A stretch of 64,000 bases of DNA from Clitoria ternatea (lineage: Eukaryota; Streptophyta; Magnoliopsida; Fabales; Fabaceae): positions 42,732,501 to 42,796,500 of the forward strand of contig CM075674.1 of NCBI GenBank assembly GCA_037962975.1, written 5' to 3'. This document shows positions 24,280-36,771 of this stretch, piece by piece. The notes below the pieces were generated by a model. The model worked only from the letters and a program-made list of their open reading frames with translations. It made no database searches and was not told the origin of the DNA. The position numbers and the translations under genes are program-made. Each line of letters starts with the position of its first letter. Positions within the stretch are counted from its first letter, which is position 1.

Positions 24280-27069
24280 CTATGAAGATGAAATATTTTC
24301 CCACAAGCCTTCATGGTGGTCATGACGACTGGCAACTACATCATCTATGTCATGTTCAATGATAGATGTTAGAATACGTGTTGTGGTGGATGAAATTTCA
24401 ACAATATCAAGATTGGGGTCTCCAATGTGTCTACCTTGGATAACAATTGACCACCATTTGTCAGCTGGGTCAGCAATATAAAAAACTTGCTTCACTTGTG
24501 TTGCCATAATGAATGGTTCGTCCTTATGCCCTATCTTGTTGAGGTCCACCAATGTAACTCCTAAATCATCAGTTTTGACATTGTTCTTATTGTCAACCCA
24601 TTTGCATTTAAACATAGGAATGGTGAAGGGACCATAACCGACTTCCCATATATCTTCAATCACACCAAAGTAGCATGACTCGGCCATGACAGGGTTGTTG
24701 TCCTTTGAAGTTGAGAAATGTATTGACTGTGCCACAACCATCACTCCACTATTTTGATTTGTACTCTCTTCATCCTGTGTCCTTATATAAAATGAATAGT
24801 TGTTTATGTCATACCCACAAAAGGTTAGGACATCAAAGTTCAGGCCCTGTGCCAGTCGATGTAATGTCGAGAATACAGATGCATCTTTCAGAATAGTCTT
24901 TTAGTACCAATGCATGAATGTCTTGTTGTGTTCATTCAACACCCACTTTTCAGTCATTTTAGGGTTGGTTCTCTTGACTAGCTCCTTGTGAGTGGCTAGA
25001 TACGGTTGCACATCGTCTGTGTTGTTCAAAATATACAAGTGTGCTTGAAGGACATCATCACAAGGCACGCTCTTCATTTTTTTTCCAATCGTTCCTTTCC
25101 CATCCAATCTACCATCATGACGAGTTATTGGAATACCAATGCTTGCAGCATATGACATGTATTCAGTACAAAACTCAATTGTTTCCTCTGCAATATATCT
25201 TTCCATAATTGAAGCTTCGGGACGACGTTGATTCTTCATATTCCCTTTCAATATCTTCATATATCGCTCAACGGGATACATCCACCGCAAGAACACTGGA
25301 CCACACAAACGGACCTCTCTCACCAAATGGATAATTAAGTGGACCATTATTTCAAAAAAAGAGGGCGGGAAATACATTTCAAGCTGACATAGTATAAGCG
25401 ATGCTTCCTGTTCTACCATATCCAATTCCCTGGGCACGATTACCTTGCAACATATGGCATTGAAAAACATACACAACCTTGTCATGACATTTCTCACATT
25501 TTTAGAAAGAATGTCACGAATGGCGATAGACAGAAACTGTTGCATCAACATGTGACAATCGTGAGACTTCAACCCAACTAACTTCAAATCTTTCATGGAA
25601 ACACAAGTGTTGATGTTTGAACCATAACCAGACAGAACTTTAACACTACGTAACGATTTACACAGACTTTTCTTTTCTTCTCCGGACAATGTATGATATG
25701 CTGGGGGCAAATATATTCGTTTTCCCTTTGATTGTGGATGCAACTCCTGACGTATACCCATCAGCCGCACAGAACTAGTTCCCTCCTCACATACTGGACA
25801 AGCTTTATGACCCTTCACGCTGTACCCGGATAAGTTACCATACGCTGGAAAGGCATTGATCGTGCAAAATAGCATGACACACAATTTGAATGATTGCCCG
25901 GTAAACCCGTCAAATACATCAACCCCGTCTTCCCACAACCTTTTGAGGTCTTCAACTAATGGAGTTAAATATACATCAATGTCGTTCCCCGGTTATCATG
26001 GACTAGAAATCATCATTGATAACATGACATATTTCTGCTTCATTCACAACTATGGCGGCAAGTTGTAAACAAACAACAAAACAGACCACGAACGATGGTT
26101 TGTGCTCAGGTTCCCAAACGGGTTCATGCCGTCTGTGGCTAGTGCAAGCCTAACATTTCTTGGTTCATGGGTGAAATCCAGAAAAATCGTATCCATTTTC
26201 TTCTATTGCGATCCATCGGCCGGATGCCTAAGTAGACCGTCAACAACCCTTTCATCAGCATGCCATCTCATAAGTTTTGCATCATCTGCATTGGCAAACA
26301 GACGCTTTAGTCTTGGAACTATAGGTAGATACCACAACACCTTTGCAGGAGACCCTTTAGTGTAGACCTCATCAGAATCTCCCTCTTTTTTCTTATACTG
26401 TGACACCCCACACCTAGGACATCGATGCAGCATTTCTAACTCACCCCGAAATAATACACAATCATTTGGGCATGCATGTATTTTCTCATACTCTAAACCC
26501 ATAGGACACAACACCTTTTTGGCCTCATAGTTACGATTCAGCAAGGTGTTTCCAGCTAGGAGCATTTCTTTCAACAACTTCAGTAAGTCAGTGAAACTTT
26601 TATCTGTCCACCCATTTATGGCCTTCAAATTAAATAATTGTAAAACTGTTGATAACCTTATGAAATTTACGCAGTTTGGATTCAACGGCTGCTCAGAATC
26701 CTCACACAGAGTCGTATATACATGAGCTTTCTTAAAACCTTCTACCCCCATATCACGGATCATATCCTCGAGTCGGTCATCCATGTCGACATCGGTGTTA
26801 TGCATCGAGCTTCGATTTTTAGTTTGAGAGCTGTTACTTGGCACCACCACATCTTCACCATGCCATATCCAACGCGTATAACTATGCAAAAAACTATCAC
26901 ACAATAGATGTTCTCGCACCGCTTCCAAGTCTACCCGACGCAGGTTCAAACATTTAACATAAGGGAAAAAATACTTTCCATTCACCTCCACTGCATTCCT
27001 CGCTATGAATTCTATAAATGATTTAACTCCCCCTCGTACTCTAGACTTAGGCGTGATGCAGTTATCCAA
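24280..27069 (-). pseudogene. CACTA transposase (TNP2/TNPD type), six stop codons
   Basis: One continuous frame of 930 codons interrupted by stops at 26203, 26050, 26044, 25996, 25993 and 24901 (lowest base of each stop). Domains in order: Transpos_assoc-like N-terminus (YFFPYVKCLNLRR); a transposase_21 core with a zinc-like CPNDC and HRCPRCGVSQYKKK and the stretch LALATDGMNPFGNLS; a DUF4218-like block (YFPPSFFEIMVHLIIHLVRE, FLRWMYPVERYMKILKG); and a DUF4216-like C-terminus (YFGVIEDIWEVGYGPF, FKCKWVDNKNN, QVFYIADPADKWWSIVI). This protein would cut and join the CACTA ends. Several stops sit where Trp, Gln or Arg is expected in the family. Without them the length (about 929 residues) is normal for a TNPD protein. 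Confidence 0.85.
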
Positions 27070-27689
27070 CTCCGATCCATACCAACTGTTTACAAGGTGC
27101 TATGATCAATCTCACTTTTTCTACAAAGGTGGTGGTCCTATACCCATTCAGGATGATAATTGTTTTCATACGTCATTCATATATACAGGTTAGGACTTAT
27201 TTTAAAATTTGATGAAATTTTGGCAGCATTTCGCATTGGTCTCTAAGTACACAAAATGAGAGTGGTCAAATCAAATTCAACCACAACCAAATATGCACCC
27301 AGAGAACAACATAAAATACAAGTTACTGAAAGTTTATCAAATTTTAAAATAACTCCTAACTTGTACATACTAATGACGTATAAAAAATAATTGTTCATCC
27401 CAAACTGTCCAAACGGACAATTCAAGATTCAACACAAACAATGAAGTTAATTAATTTAATGACCATTTGTTTCGAATCTCAAACGAGGAACTACGGTTCA
27501 CTCATACATAGCAACTTTCATACTAATTAAGTAACTATAGTATGAGCCTACGAGTTCGCAAGAATGACAACCACACACATACAACAGCAACAGAAATAAC
27601 ACTATATACAAGCAACCAAGATCAATAGAAATAACATTATATAAGTGAAATGTAAATTTTTATTAGAAATAATACCTAAAAATATGTTA

Positions 27690-27935
27690 TTTTGAAGTCG
27701 AAGTATGGTGTTGGATTATGGATTATGGATTATGGTATTGGATTATAAGACTTTTAAAGTTTGGACTTTTATTTAGTAATTAGTATGATGTTTTTAATTT
27801 GTGTTATTTTGAAGTAGAAGTATGGATTTATGGATTATGGATTATGAATTATGGATTATGGTATTGAATTATAAGACTTTTAAAGTTTAGATTATGGATT
27901 ATGGAATCGATTATGGATAATGGATTATAAGATCA
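27690..27935. repeat. GGATTAT heptanucleotide-rich minisatellite
   Basis: Repeated TGGATTATGGATTATGG runs, twice followed by the same longer block (ATTATAAGACTTTTAAAGTTT). It is a local expansion upstream of the CACTA transposase gene. Confidence 0.75.
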
Positions 27936-28594
27936 TAGGAACTTTCATTAACTAGGTTAGCATTAACAACTTTAATTTGTTGAAAGTTTATTTATACATT
28001 TACTTTCTTATTTGTATTTGACCTCAATTTGGTAAATATTTTAGATTATTTTTAATTTTTTAAATCTAATTATGTCTTTTAATTTTCAATCCTATGTATA
28101 TTTATCTTAATTATAAGTTTGATAATCTTTTATTTGTTCAAAAAAAATCAACTAACACTCTAAACAATGGCATGAACTATTTTTAAACATCTTGCATTAA
28201 TAAAAAAATTAGTAAGCAAAAAAATAAATCATAACTAAAACTAAAACTACCTAATTTTATAGTGACCAAACCTTATCATTAAACACATTTGAATAGTAAA
28301 AACTTCCTAATCAGAAACCAATAATAATTCACAGCAGAAAACTAAAATAAAATTCTAAATTTTATTATTCTGACTAATGAAAGTAAAAACCACCAATTCA
28401 AACCAATTCAAAGTGAAAACCAATCAAATTTTAAAAACTAAAATAAAATTGTAAATTAAAGGTTACAATTCATAGTTGTTCAAGGTTTACCAAAAGTCAA
28501 AGTGAAAACCAAATCTTTTAAACACAAACAATATACATAGACAGGCCATTAATTCTTAGTTCAAAACAATGCATATTGGTTGTGAGAAACTAAT

Positions 28595-28735
28595 GTGATT
28601 TAATAAGTTCAAGGAACAAGGAACATGGCCACAAAAAAAGCACAATGACAATAAGGGGTCAAGGAACAGGGAACATGGCCACAAAAAAGTACAATGACAA
28701 TGGGGGTTCAGGGAACAGCACACAGACAATCAGGT
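28595..28735. repeat. tandem duplication, unit about 57 bp
   Basis: The block GGAACATGGCCACAAAAAA followed by 'acaatgacaat' occurs twice in succession (28620 and 28670), with a partial third copy (AGGGAACAGC at 28711). It lies within the CACTA leader side. Confidence 0.7.
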
Positions 28736-29099
28736 TCAGCAGTAAAAGGCACGCAGACAAACATATGATTTTTCTTACACAGAAAACACACACACAGACA
28801 GGGATATACTGATATTACCATCAAACTAAACCAAATAGAGACAGAGACACAGATATACAAGCTTCGACTAATGGAGTTAATAGAGCACAGATAACATACA
28901 CAGTAATTGCAGATGGGGTACATACCAGACAATGTTCCAAAGAAGATGACTCGAAACCAAACAACGAAGGAAGGACAGAGTGAATGACATAGACGACGAC
29001 AAGTTGAGAGTGCAAGCTGGAGAAAATTACCAAAGATAAGCGCAAGAGAAGAAGCAAAGAGTGAAAAAGAGTATCTGGCGGGCTTTTGAAGTTTTAGAA

Positions 29100-29520
29100 A
29101 ATATGTATAATCACGGATCCCCTTGAAACCGTGAATATATTGAACATATATTCATGGTTGAACAAACACCCGTGGATAAATGTTACCTCTATCACCACGG
29201 TTAAGACCGCAACTGTGGATAAATATTAATTCTATAATCACAGTTATATAGACAACCGTAGACATATAGTCCCCAGTGATTAAACCTTAAAACCTGAACT
29301 ATATATCCACGGTTGGAAATATAACCATGATTATAGACATCAATATATATTCACGGATAACATCAGAGTCGTGATCATACCATCAATATATAGTCATGGT
29401 TGTGTAGTCAACCGTGGATATATATTTCAGGTACTTTATATCCACGGTTGACTCCTCAACCGTAATTATATATTGATGGGTACGATCACGGTGATGATGT
29501 TAACCGTGGATATATAGTTT
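29100..29520. repeat. right subterminal repeats of CACTA-1
   Basis: About ten units such as TATAATCACGG, ATATTCACGG and TATCCACGGTTG, each followed by AACCGTGGATATA. They match the left subterminal array in inverted order. Spacing is 30-40 bp. Confidence 0.8.
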
Positions 29521-29544
29521 TCGCTGATTATATCGTTTACCTTA

Positions 29545-30349
29545 TGATCCGGTCTGGATACCGGTCCCCAAAGTTATAACGTCAGAATGACTTCATGAGA
29601 GGGAAACCGGTGCCACAGTTCAGGCAGTGCCACACCGGATATCCGGTATCCCTCCATCCGCTCTTATCTCATCAGACGTTCTAACTCATTCTCTCTACAA
29701 CGGATACTTCATTCGTTCTCACAGCACATCTCTATAACCATTTGCCTCAGAATCACTGTGAGATAAGAGTTCCCTATAACTTATCAGCAAAGATACCCTG
29801 CATAGCGGAATATGTCAATGTCAATTATCTCAGAGAGTAAGTACATGTGTCAGCGAAATATACGGAAAGGTGATTATCCTCCATCCTTGTTACAGGATCG
29901 TACTCTGATAATTGACCTACCCCCCTGACACACTCTGAGTATTGAGCCACTTTGATTGACACACTTCAAACGTTATCAGAGCCAATGGGCCCACTTGCAT
30001 CCAACGATTCACTTCCTACGTTCAACTATAAATAGCATGACCTAAAACACATGCAAGGTTACATTGTCCTGACTCACTCTTTACTATTGCATTGCTTGAG
30101 CATTCACTGAGTTCATATACTCTTCTGACTTGAGCGTCGGAGAATCTTTGCAGGTGGCACCACCTTTCGCCCTCTCTCAACGCGAATCGTTGGTGTGAAG
30201 GATTTCCAGGACAACTAGACCGGTTTCTCCCACTGAGAGGCCGGATTACCACATCGGATACCCTCTGTACCGGTGTGCAAACCCTAATATACCTGAACTC
30301 CTGTGGCTGGTCCCACACCGGATCCTAGACCCCGGTTCAGACCAGTTCA
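29545..30349 (+). mobile_element. 805-bp solo LTR nested in CACTA-1
   Basis: It starts TGATCCGGTCTGGATACCGG and ends CCGGTTCAGACCAGTTCA; the termini are inverted copies of each other (TGAACTGGTCTGAACCGG). CCTTA at 29540-29544 is repeated at 30350-30354. A TATA box (TATAAATAG at 30027) is followed 100 bp later by GACTTGAGCGTCGGAG (30127) and TTTGCAGGT. No internal coding region exists, so it is a solo LTR. Confidence 0.9.
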
Positions 30350-30424
30350 CCTTATAATTTCAAAAATGCCACCGCGCATGTTTTTATCACTGATCCACTT
30401 TAACCCGTGATTATATGTCGTTGT

Positions 30425-33400
30425 TGTAACATCCCATTTTTAACACAAATAGAAAATAGATATTAATATATCTTTCTTGAGAAATACTTACTATAAGTTA
30501 GTTTATTATTATTTTTTTTTAAAATTTTGGTATTTATATTTAATTATTTGTTTTTTAAATAATAAAAAAAATGAAAATATTTTTGAATAGAATTTTAAAA
30601 TGACATTAAAATTATATCAATAATTTTTAATATCTTTATTATTCACCATTTTTATTTTATGTTCTTATATTTATGTTTTTACATATTTAAGATTTAACTC
30701 TTATTAGAATTTTAAAATAAAATTTTAAAGGAATTAGACTATGGTTCTTTAGAACTTTTTGATCTACATAATATTTATGATTTTCTGGAATTTTTTGAAA
30801 TTTTTGAAATATTTTAATAAAATAATATATTTTAAATAATTTTAAATTCATATAAAGTTACTTAAAATTAAAAATATTTACAATAATGTAAAGTTAAATT
30901 ATAAGAAAATTTTCTAAAATCTATTTCAAGTAGACTTATCTAAAAATTATCGGTTTGAGTAAAATCTTGATTTTTACCAATCGTAAAAAAATTGAAAACG
31001 TACTAATAAATTTTTATTAACAGAAAATTTTAGATTTTTAAAATTTAAACTTTATATTACTTGTCATAAAATTAGTGAGAACTGAAATAATATCGCTAAA
31101 TTTCAAAAAGGATTAATTTTGAATATTTAAAATATACCAAGTGAAAGGTTACTATTTGGCTTAATAATTCTGTCGACATTTACTATGCAAAACACTGTGC
31201 ATGTATGAAATTTTCAAAAGGTGCACAGTAACTAGGTTTTAAATTTCAAAAAATGTACAGTACTTTTATATTAAAATAATAAAATACATAGTAATTTTGT
31301 TTATAAATACCGAAGAAATTCTTCTTTAGAATTCACAATTTCAGATTAAGTTTTCTTAATATAGTAGTGCTAGTGAGATAGTGGTGGAAGTAAGAGAGAG
31401 AAATAATTTTTTGGGAAGAAGGTTCTGTTAAATTTTTTAGGGTTATTTTGATATCGTTTTTAGAAATCTATTATTATACTAGAAATAATATTATTTTAAG
31501 TTACTATTCTGCATAATAAAACACTATTTAAATAGTAAATTACTATTTACTGTTACTATTTACCTTTACTATTCACGATTTACTATTTACTGTTATTATT
31601 CATGATTTACTATTTACCTTTACTATTTACGATTTACTATTTACTGTTACTATTCATGATTTACTATTTACCATTACTATTCACGATTTACTATTCACGA
31701 TTTACTATTTACCATTACTATTTACATTTTACTATTTATTGTTACTATTCACTATTTACTATTCAAAATTTACCATTTCTACTTTAAGTAGTGATCTTAA
31801 TTTTCATCTTGTAACTATATTAAAATGAAATTGGTATGTTTTAGAACTCGGAGACGAGGCGTGCACGGATTTACAATAACGAATCAGTATACAAGAGGTA
31901 AGGGGGAGTGAGATAAGAGTATAATATGAAAAGACATAAGAATAATGGGAGGAGTCTCTTACTCCTTTTAAATTTGAAAATTTTATTATTTTAAATATTA
32001 ACTTTTAACATTTTTAATAAATTTTAAATTAAATATCTGGTTTAACTAACTCTAACATACCTATGCAAGGACTTGGATTTTTATAACCTATACGAACTGG
32101 ACTATACCTATGCAAGGACTGGATTATATGGACTTATATAGATCTATGTAAGGAATGGACTATAAGGACTCAAAATCAATTTTAATAATTTAAATAACCA
32201 TTAAAATTTGAATTATATTTAATTGATTTGTTTATAATTATTATTGATATTTAATTATGATCGATATTATTTGATCGTGATTGACATTATTTGATTATGA
32301 TTGATGATATTGTGATTGATAATATTTTATTATGATTGATGACCTTGTGATATGGAGTTTAAGCATATAGTAAGCATGACGGAAAGTTAAAACTCAGTAA
32401 GAATTTTCTTACCTTACTCTTTAAATTTTTATTCTAAGAGAAAGTATTTTATCATTATTCTAATCTTTTATTTCTTCTTAGAAATAATTTTCATTAACTT
32501 TATTTTTAATCTCTAGAATAAAATCTAGTATTAGAAAGAAGCTATTTATGAAAATCAAAGGTTGAGATAATTAATTCTTGAATTAAAGAAAATTTTTATA
32601 GTTTTAAGTATTCTTAATTAATGATTTAAATATATATATATATATATTCTTTTAGAAATCAGAAATTTAAATTGGTTTTCCCTAAGGAAATAACTAAAGA
32701 ATATTTTGTTATGGTCGAGATTTCTAAACTCAACCTAGTTAAGATTCAAATTTGGAAAGATTATGTAAATATGTCAATTTTTTTTAAGAGAAAGTTTTGA
32801 GATATTTAAGGCTTGAAAACTCAATTTTGGTAAGATCTAAATTTGAAGACTGTACTAAATTTGTTTCTGTATAACAGAAGTTCAAAGAAGAACTTATGGG
32901 AATGTACAGTTTATTGAAATGATTTTGTGAACCTTTATGGTATTTAATAATTGAGTTTCTAAAAGTCTTAACCAACTAAATATGTGAGTAGTTCATGCAT
33001 CATGAATCATTAAAGAGAGATGAGATGTGATATTGCCTGGGGACGGATTATAGAAACCGAGGATACATTAAAGGAGGCTTAATTGCGAGCCTTGGGATGA
33101 GAGGGTGTGAAAGGGTGCTTCAGGTGACCTGGGGTCGTTCCCTAGTGTCGGGTACTTTCACAACAAAAACTTTCTCAGTCTGACTAGTCTCTAAGTGTTT
33201 CCATGCCAGTTGAGCTGTTCATATGCCATGAAGGCAATTATGTTATTATTATTCGGAATTTATAGAATAGTATAAACTCCTGGTTGGCCCAGTGCAAACT
33301 AAAACTTTAAGGGCCCACATGCATAGAATGAATGAGATGATAGTATTATAAACATTGCATGACATTCATGTGATTGTGACATTCTATGTGGGTGGTTGTG

Positions 33401-34050
33401 AATGAAAATATAATTGTTATGTTATGAAAACTCTACATTCATAATTGATTATGTATATGATTGTGATTGAAATTATTATATTAGATTGTGAAAACCCTTA
33501 TGTTTATGTCTTATCTGTAAAGTATTATATTCTGTTTCTCACTCCTTCTTGTTTAAATTTTGTGTCCAAAATATATGTTATATGATATATAGCTAGCAGT
33601 TCAAGATGAAAGGATGAAATTATAAGAGGGTAAATTGGTCTTATCCTTAATCGGATAGGAGAAGAGATGTGACAAGAATAGGATTCAAAATCACATGGTT
33701 TGAAGATAAGGAAATAATTGGTTACAGTCAAAGTAGAGGTATTAAATTTTTAGTTTTAGTTTACCTTAATACAATATTAAGTTGGATGATTGTAAATCAA
33801 TGTAAAGGTTAAACTTTAATAAACCTTATTCTTTGGATATGATACTGTAATCTTTGATCACTTATGATTTTCTGAAAGTTCATTTTATCATTATGAATAA
33901 TTTGAAACTTTTTACTTTCAAAATTTTAAAAAAATTAAATGTATATACGTCCTTGTATACACGAGATAAGAAGTGATAAATATGTATATCTTTCTAAAAA
34001 AAAGAGAAAGAAGAATAGATATATGTCTCGTGTATATAAGGGGTGTTACA
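30425..34050 (+). mobile_element. 3.6-kb LTR nested in CACTA-1
   Basis: It starts TGTAACATCCCATTTTTAAC at 30425 and ends AAGGGGTGTTACA at 34050. The second half is collinear with 1-1802 of this window, so both are copies of one LTR family. It splits the right CACTA terminus, leaving 28 bp of TIR beyond it. Flanking 5-mers are GTTGT and GTTTG, similar but not identical, so the target duplication is not proven. No coding domains are present. The terminal motif is shared with many plant Ty3/gypsy (chromovirus-type) LTRs, but a lineage call is not justified. Confidence 0.75.
31500..31785 (+). repeat. TTTACTATT / ATTACTATTCA minisatellite
   Basis: About 25 imperfect units of TTACTATT with 5-8 bp linkers (CACGA, TACCA, TACTG), inside the 3.6-kb LTR. 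Confidence 0.8.
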
Positions 34051-34078
34051 GTTTGTATATCCAAATTTTACATTAGTG
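34051..34078 (-). repeat. right terminal inverted repeat of CACTA-1
   Basis: It ends TACATTAGTG. Read in reverse complement it matches the left CACTA terminus at 21 of 28 positions. It is separated from the rest of the element by the 3.6-kb LTR. Confidence 0.75.
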
Positions 34079-34871
34079 TACATCAAAAAGAGTCTAGATA
34101 CCAGTAGTACATGGGAGCACATTATCCCTGCATGTGTCCTAGTGATTTCTCCTTAGCATGTCTATGATACTCCACTTTGATTTCTTCTTCTAAGCAAAAG
34201 AATCATATTGATATATATGAGTAAAAGGGTATTCAAAATCCTTGTACAAACAACTCCCTAGTGAAAAGGAATTAAGCTCACAAGTTATAAACAATCCACC
34301 TGGAAATTAAGGAAGCTAATGATGAATCAAAGTTTAAGTAAAAAAATGCAATGAATTGTCCGATTTTGTTTGCTATTTAAAACTTTCATAATTAATCCTA
34401 CTTGTGTAGTTTTATTTTGAACTACAGAGACTGAGATTGCAAGAAATTTTAGGTCAATTATGCGAGCTCTAAATGATTGACTAGGACCCCGTTTGATATC
34501 TAGTTTGGGAAAATAGTTAAGAAAAATAAAAAAAATCTAATGATTAATATTAATCATTTACGTTGTTAGAGACAATCAAACCTCCGTTGAATCAACGGAT
34601 CTTTTCTTTTCGTTGGTCAAACCTCAAGTTGGTTGGACCCCTAATGCTTGCAGAAGGAGGCTTCTTGGATACAGATAGACATTGAGGAAGGTAATGGTTC
34701 AAGCATCTTATGAGTGTGTTTGTGTTAGTTGCCTTTGAAGTTCCTATTAAAACTCTTTATTAACCAAATTGTTAAAGGATTCTTAAACTCTTGTGACATG
34801 ACAAAGTCCAATGGCTTTGTGGAAACTTTTATCTATCATTTTGTGCTGTCAAAAATTTTACAGTAGTCATG
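34079..34871. other. spacer, no gene recognised
   Basis: AT-rich sequence without a convincing frame or RNA gene. The block around 34480-34600 (GACAATCAAACCTCCG region) has a loose relative at 44390-44490, suggesting an old dispersed repeat. Confidence 0.4.
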
Positions 34872-34876
34872 ATTAT

Positions 34877-35542
34877 TGATTCAGTCCCGACGCAGACCCC
34901 TAAACTTAATGGTAATTTAACCAAAATCCATTGTCAATGACCGGTGTCATGTAATATCAGGTGTGACTCATTTTCTCAAACATTGGACCTCTTGAACCAC
35001 ACGAAGGGTCTTTAAACCTACCTTGGTGTGAGCTATTCTCTTAATATTGGAGGGTCATGGTTGACCTATGCACCAGTGTATTAAACAAGTAACCTGCAAA
35101 GTGACTGACTGATAGGTAAAGTCATTTGGTCACGTCTATTTCATGTGTCAGTCTTTCTATAAGAGATCAGGAAAGTACTGACACCATGTACGGAAAGCTT
35201 GGTGAACAAAAAGACGTTTCCACTACCTCTATGTATAAATTCTCATGCATCAATATAACAAAGGTAGAACATTATCTCTAAACTTACACTTGAGCTCTGA
35301 AATTCCTTTGAACTTTCACCAACTTGAGCGTCGGAGTGTCCTTGTAGGTGACACTTTATTTTGCCCCACAACACATAAGGCTGGTGCTGTTGATACCAGG
35401 AATCACTCTAAAACATTTATTCCCCACTGGAATAGAGGATATAATATTGAATTTCTGCTAGACAGGTGTAAAACTCACATCAAGAATTTATTTTAAGGAT
35501 TGTTACAAGGTCGGACTCCGCATCCGGCTTTAGACTAGTTCA
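34877..35542 (+). mobile_element. 666-bp solo LTR
   Basis: It starts TGATTCAGTCCCGACGC and ends GGCTTTAGACTAGTTCA. ATTAT at 34872-34876 is repeated at 35543-35547. TATAAAT at 35234 is followed 88 bp later by ACTTGAGCGTCGGAGTG (35322), as in the 805-bp LTR, although the overall sequence has diverged. The 83-codon open frame inside is not a gene. Confidence 0.9.
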
Positions 35543-35547
35543 ATTAT

Positions 35548-35877
35548 ATTGCACATACTCCTTGTTCCATTACCATGTCTCTGGTTTAGAAGTTATTACT
35601 TGCTCAATAAAATATGTAGTTTTGTGAAATGCAATTGGAAAGAAGGATGATTAATGAAATTGTAAATTTAATAGTTTCACTTTAGTAACTCATGTAAGAA
35701 AGCTAAAAACGTCAAAGTTATTGAGTGTAAATTTCCAAATTTAATTGGATAACAGTACCAAATACATTTTAGGAATTGTAGTTAAGAGTTTCTTGTTGTT
35801 TTTCACCAAAATGTTTTTTTAATATCCTTTAAGGTCAACACAGTTAATGTATGATATGGACATAAAGTGTTAGGTGA
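35548..35877. other. spacer
   Basis: AT-rich; no feature recognised apart from the hAT flank at its right edge. Confidence 0.4.
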
Positions 35878-35885
35878 TATAGACA

Positions 35886-36763
35886 TAAAGATGGCAATTT
35901 GGGTTTTATCGGGCTGCAGGCCATTTAGGGCGGGCCAAAAAAGGCCTGTAAAAATTCAGGCTTTGAAATTAAAGGCCCTAGCCCGGTCCTCAATGGGCTG
36001 TGGGCCACTTCGGGCGGCCCTCTTAAAAAAAGTTAAAAAAATAAATTCATAAAAAAATTGTTCTATGTAATAATACTATTTAATTAAATTAGCTGGAAAA
36101 AGTTTTAATTAAAATGGCATTACCGAATGAGAAAGGCACACGATTAAAAAAATATACATATATCAAAGATCATGATTTGTGCAAACATATAGGCTATAGC
36201 TAAAAAATTATGGACATACAACTTCACGTTTCGTCGTAATCAAATTAAAAATGCATATAATGTAGCGCATAACTATTGGTGAAGTCATAAAGTGATATTA
36301 TCAATTCACAACGGCAACACTGTGAAACCTTATTAAGGTGAAGTCATGAACTACATAACTATTGGTGTTGACATAAAGTGATATTATCTTATGGAGATGA
36401 CATTATGTTTGACTTTCTATATTATGCTTTTTAATAAAATGTACAAAATCAATCAAAGAAAACATTATGAAAGAAAACAAAATGCACAAAGTTGAATCAT
36501 ATATTTCATAAAGGTCCATAATAAAAGTCACAAAAGCAAGCACCTAACCTAACTAAAGTTTATTATTTTTATTTTTTAAAAATAATCAGGCTGCCCGCGG
36601 GCTACACGGGCCGGCCCGCGCTCGGGCCATTTTTTCGGGCTTTTTTAGGGTCGGGTGTTTTTTCCACGTATTAATTTTGATTTTTCATTTTAGGCCCGTG
36701 CACTACATTTTTATGGGCGGGTTCGGGCCGGCCCATACGGGCCAGCCTATTTTTCTAGCTCTA
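35886..36763. mobile_element. non-autonomous hAT-type element (878 bp)
   Basis: It starts TAAAGATGGCAATTTGGG; the reverse complement of its end starts TAGAGCTAGAAAAATAGG. TATAGACA (8 bp) occurs at 35878-35885 and again at 36764-36771. Eight-base duplications and TAGAG(A/C)TGGCAA-like ends with GGGCCGG-rich shoulders are typical of plant hAT elements. There is no transposase. The GC-rich shoulders (GGGCCGGCCCGC near 36610) contrast with an AT-rich middle. Confidence 0.8.
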
Positions 36764-36771
36764 TATAGACA

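Larger units (their letters stand above)
20450..34078 (-). mobile_element. CACTA (En/Spm-type) DNA transposon, decayed, with two nested LTR insertions
   Basis: The left end starts CACTAGTGGAAAAAGTGGAT. The reverse complement of 34051-34078 starts CACTAATGTAAAATTTGGAT and matches the left end at 21 of 28 positions, sharing TGGATATA. Both ends carry subterminal arrays of ATCACGGTT/AACCGTGAT motifs (20478-20800 and 29100-29520). Both genes run on the minus strand: a TNPD/TNP2-type transposase (27069 to 24280) and a second gene with a Ulp1-like domain (about 24200 to 21056). An 805-bp solo LTR (29545-30349) and a 3.6-kb LTR (30425-34050) sit in the right end; without them the element is about 9.2 kb. 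The flanking triplets ACT and TAC do not match, so the 3-bp duplication is lost or the far end is slightly misplaced. Confidence 0.85.

Noticed and set aside
20447..34081. 3-bp target duplication of CACTA-1
   Set aside because: The flanking triplets are ACT and TAC; they do not match, so no duplication is claimed.
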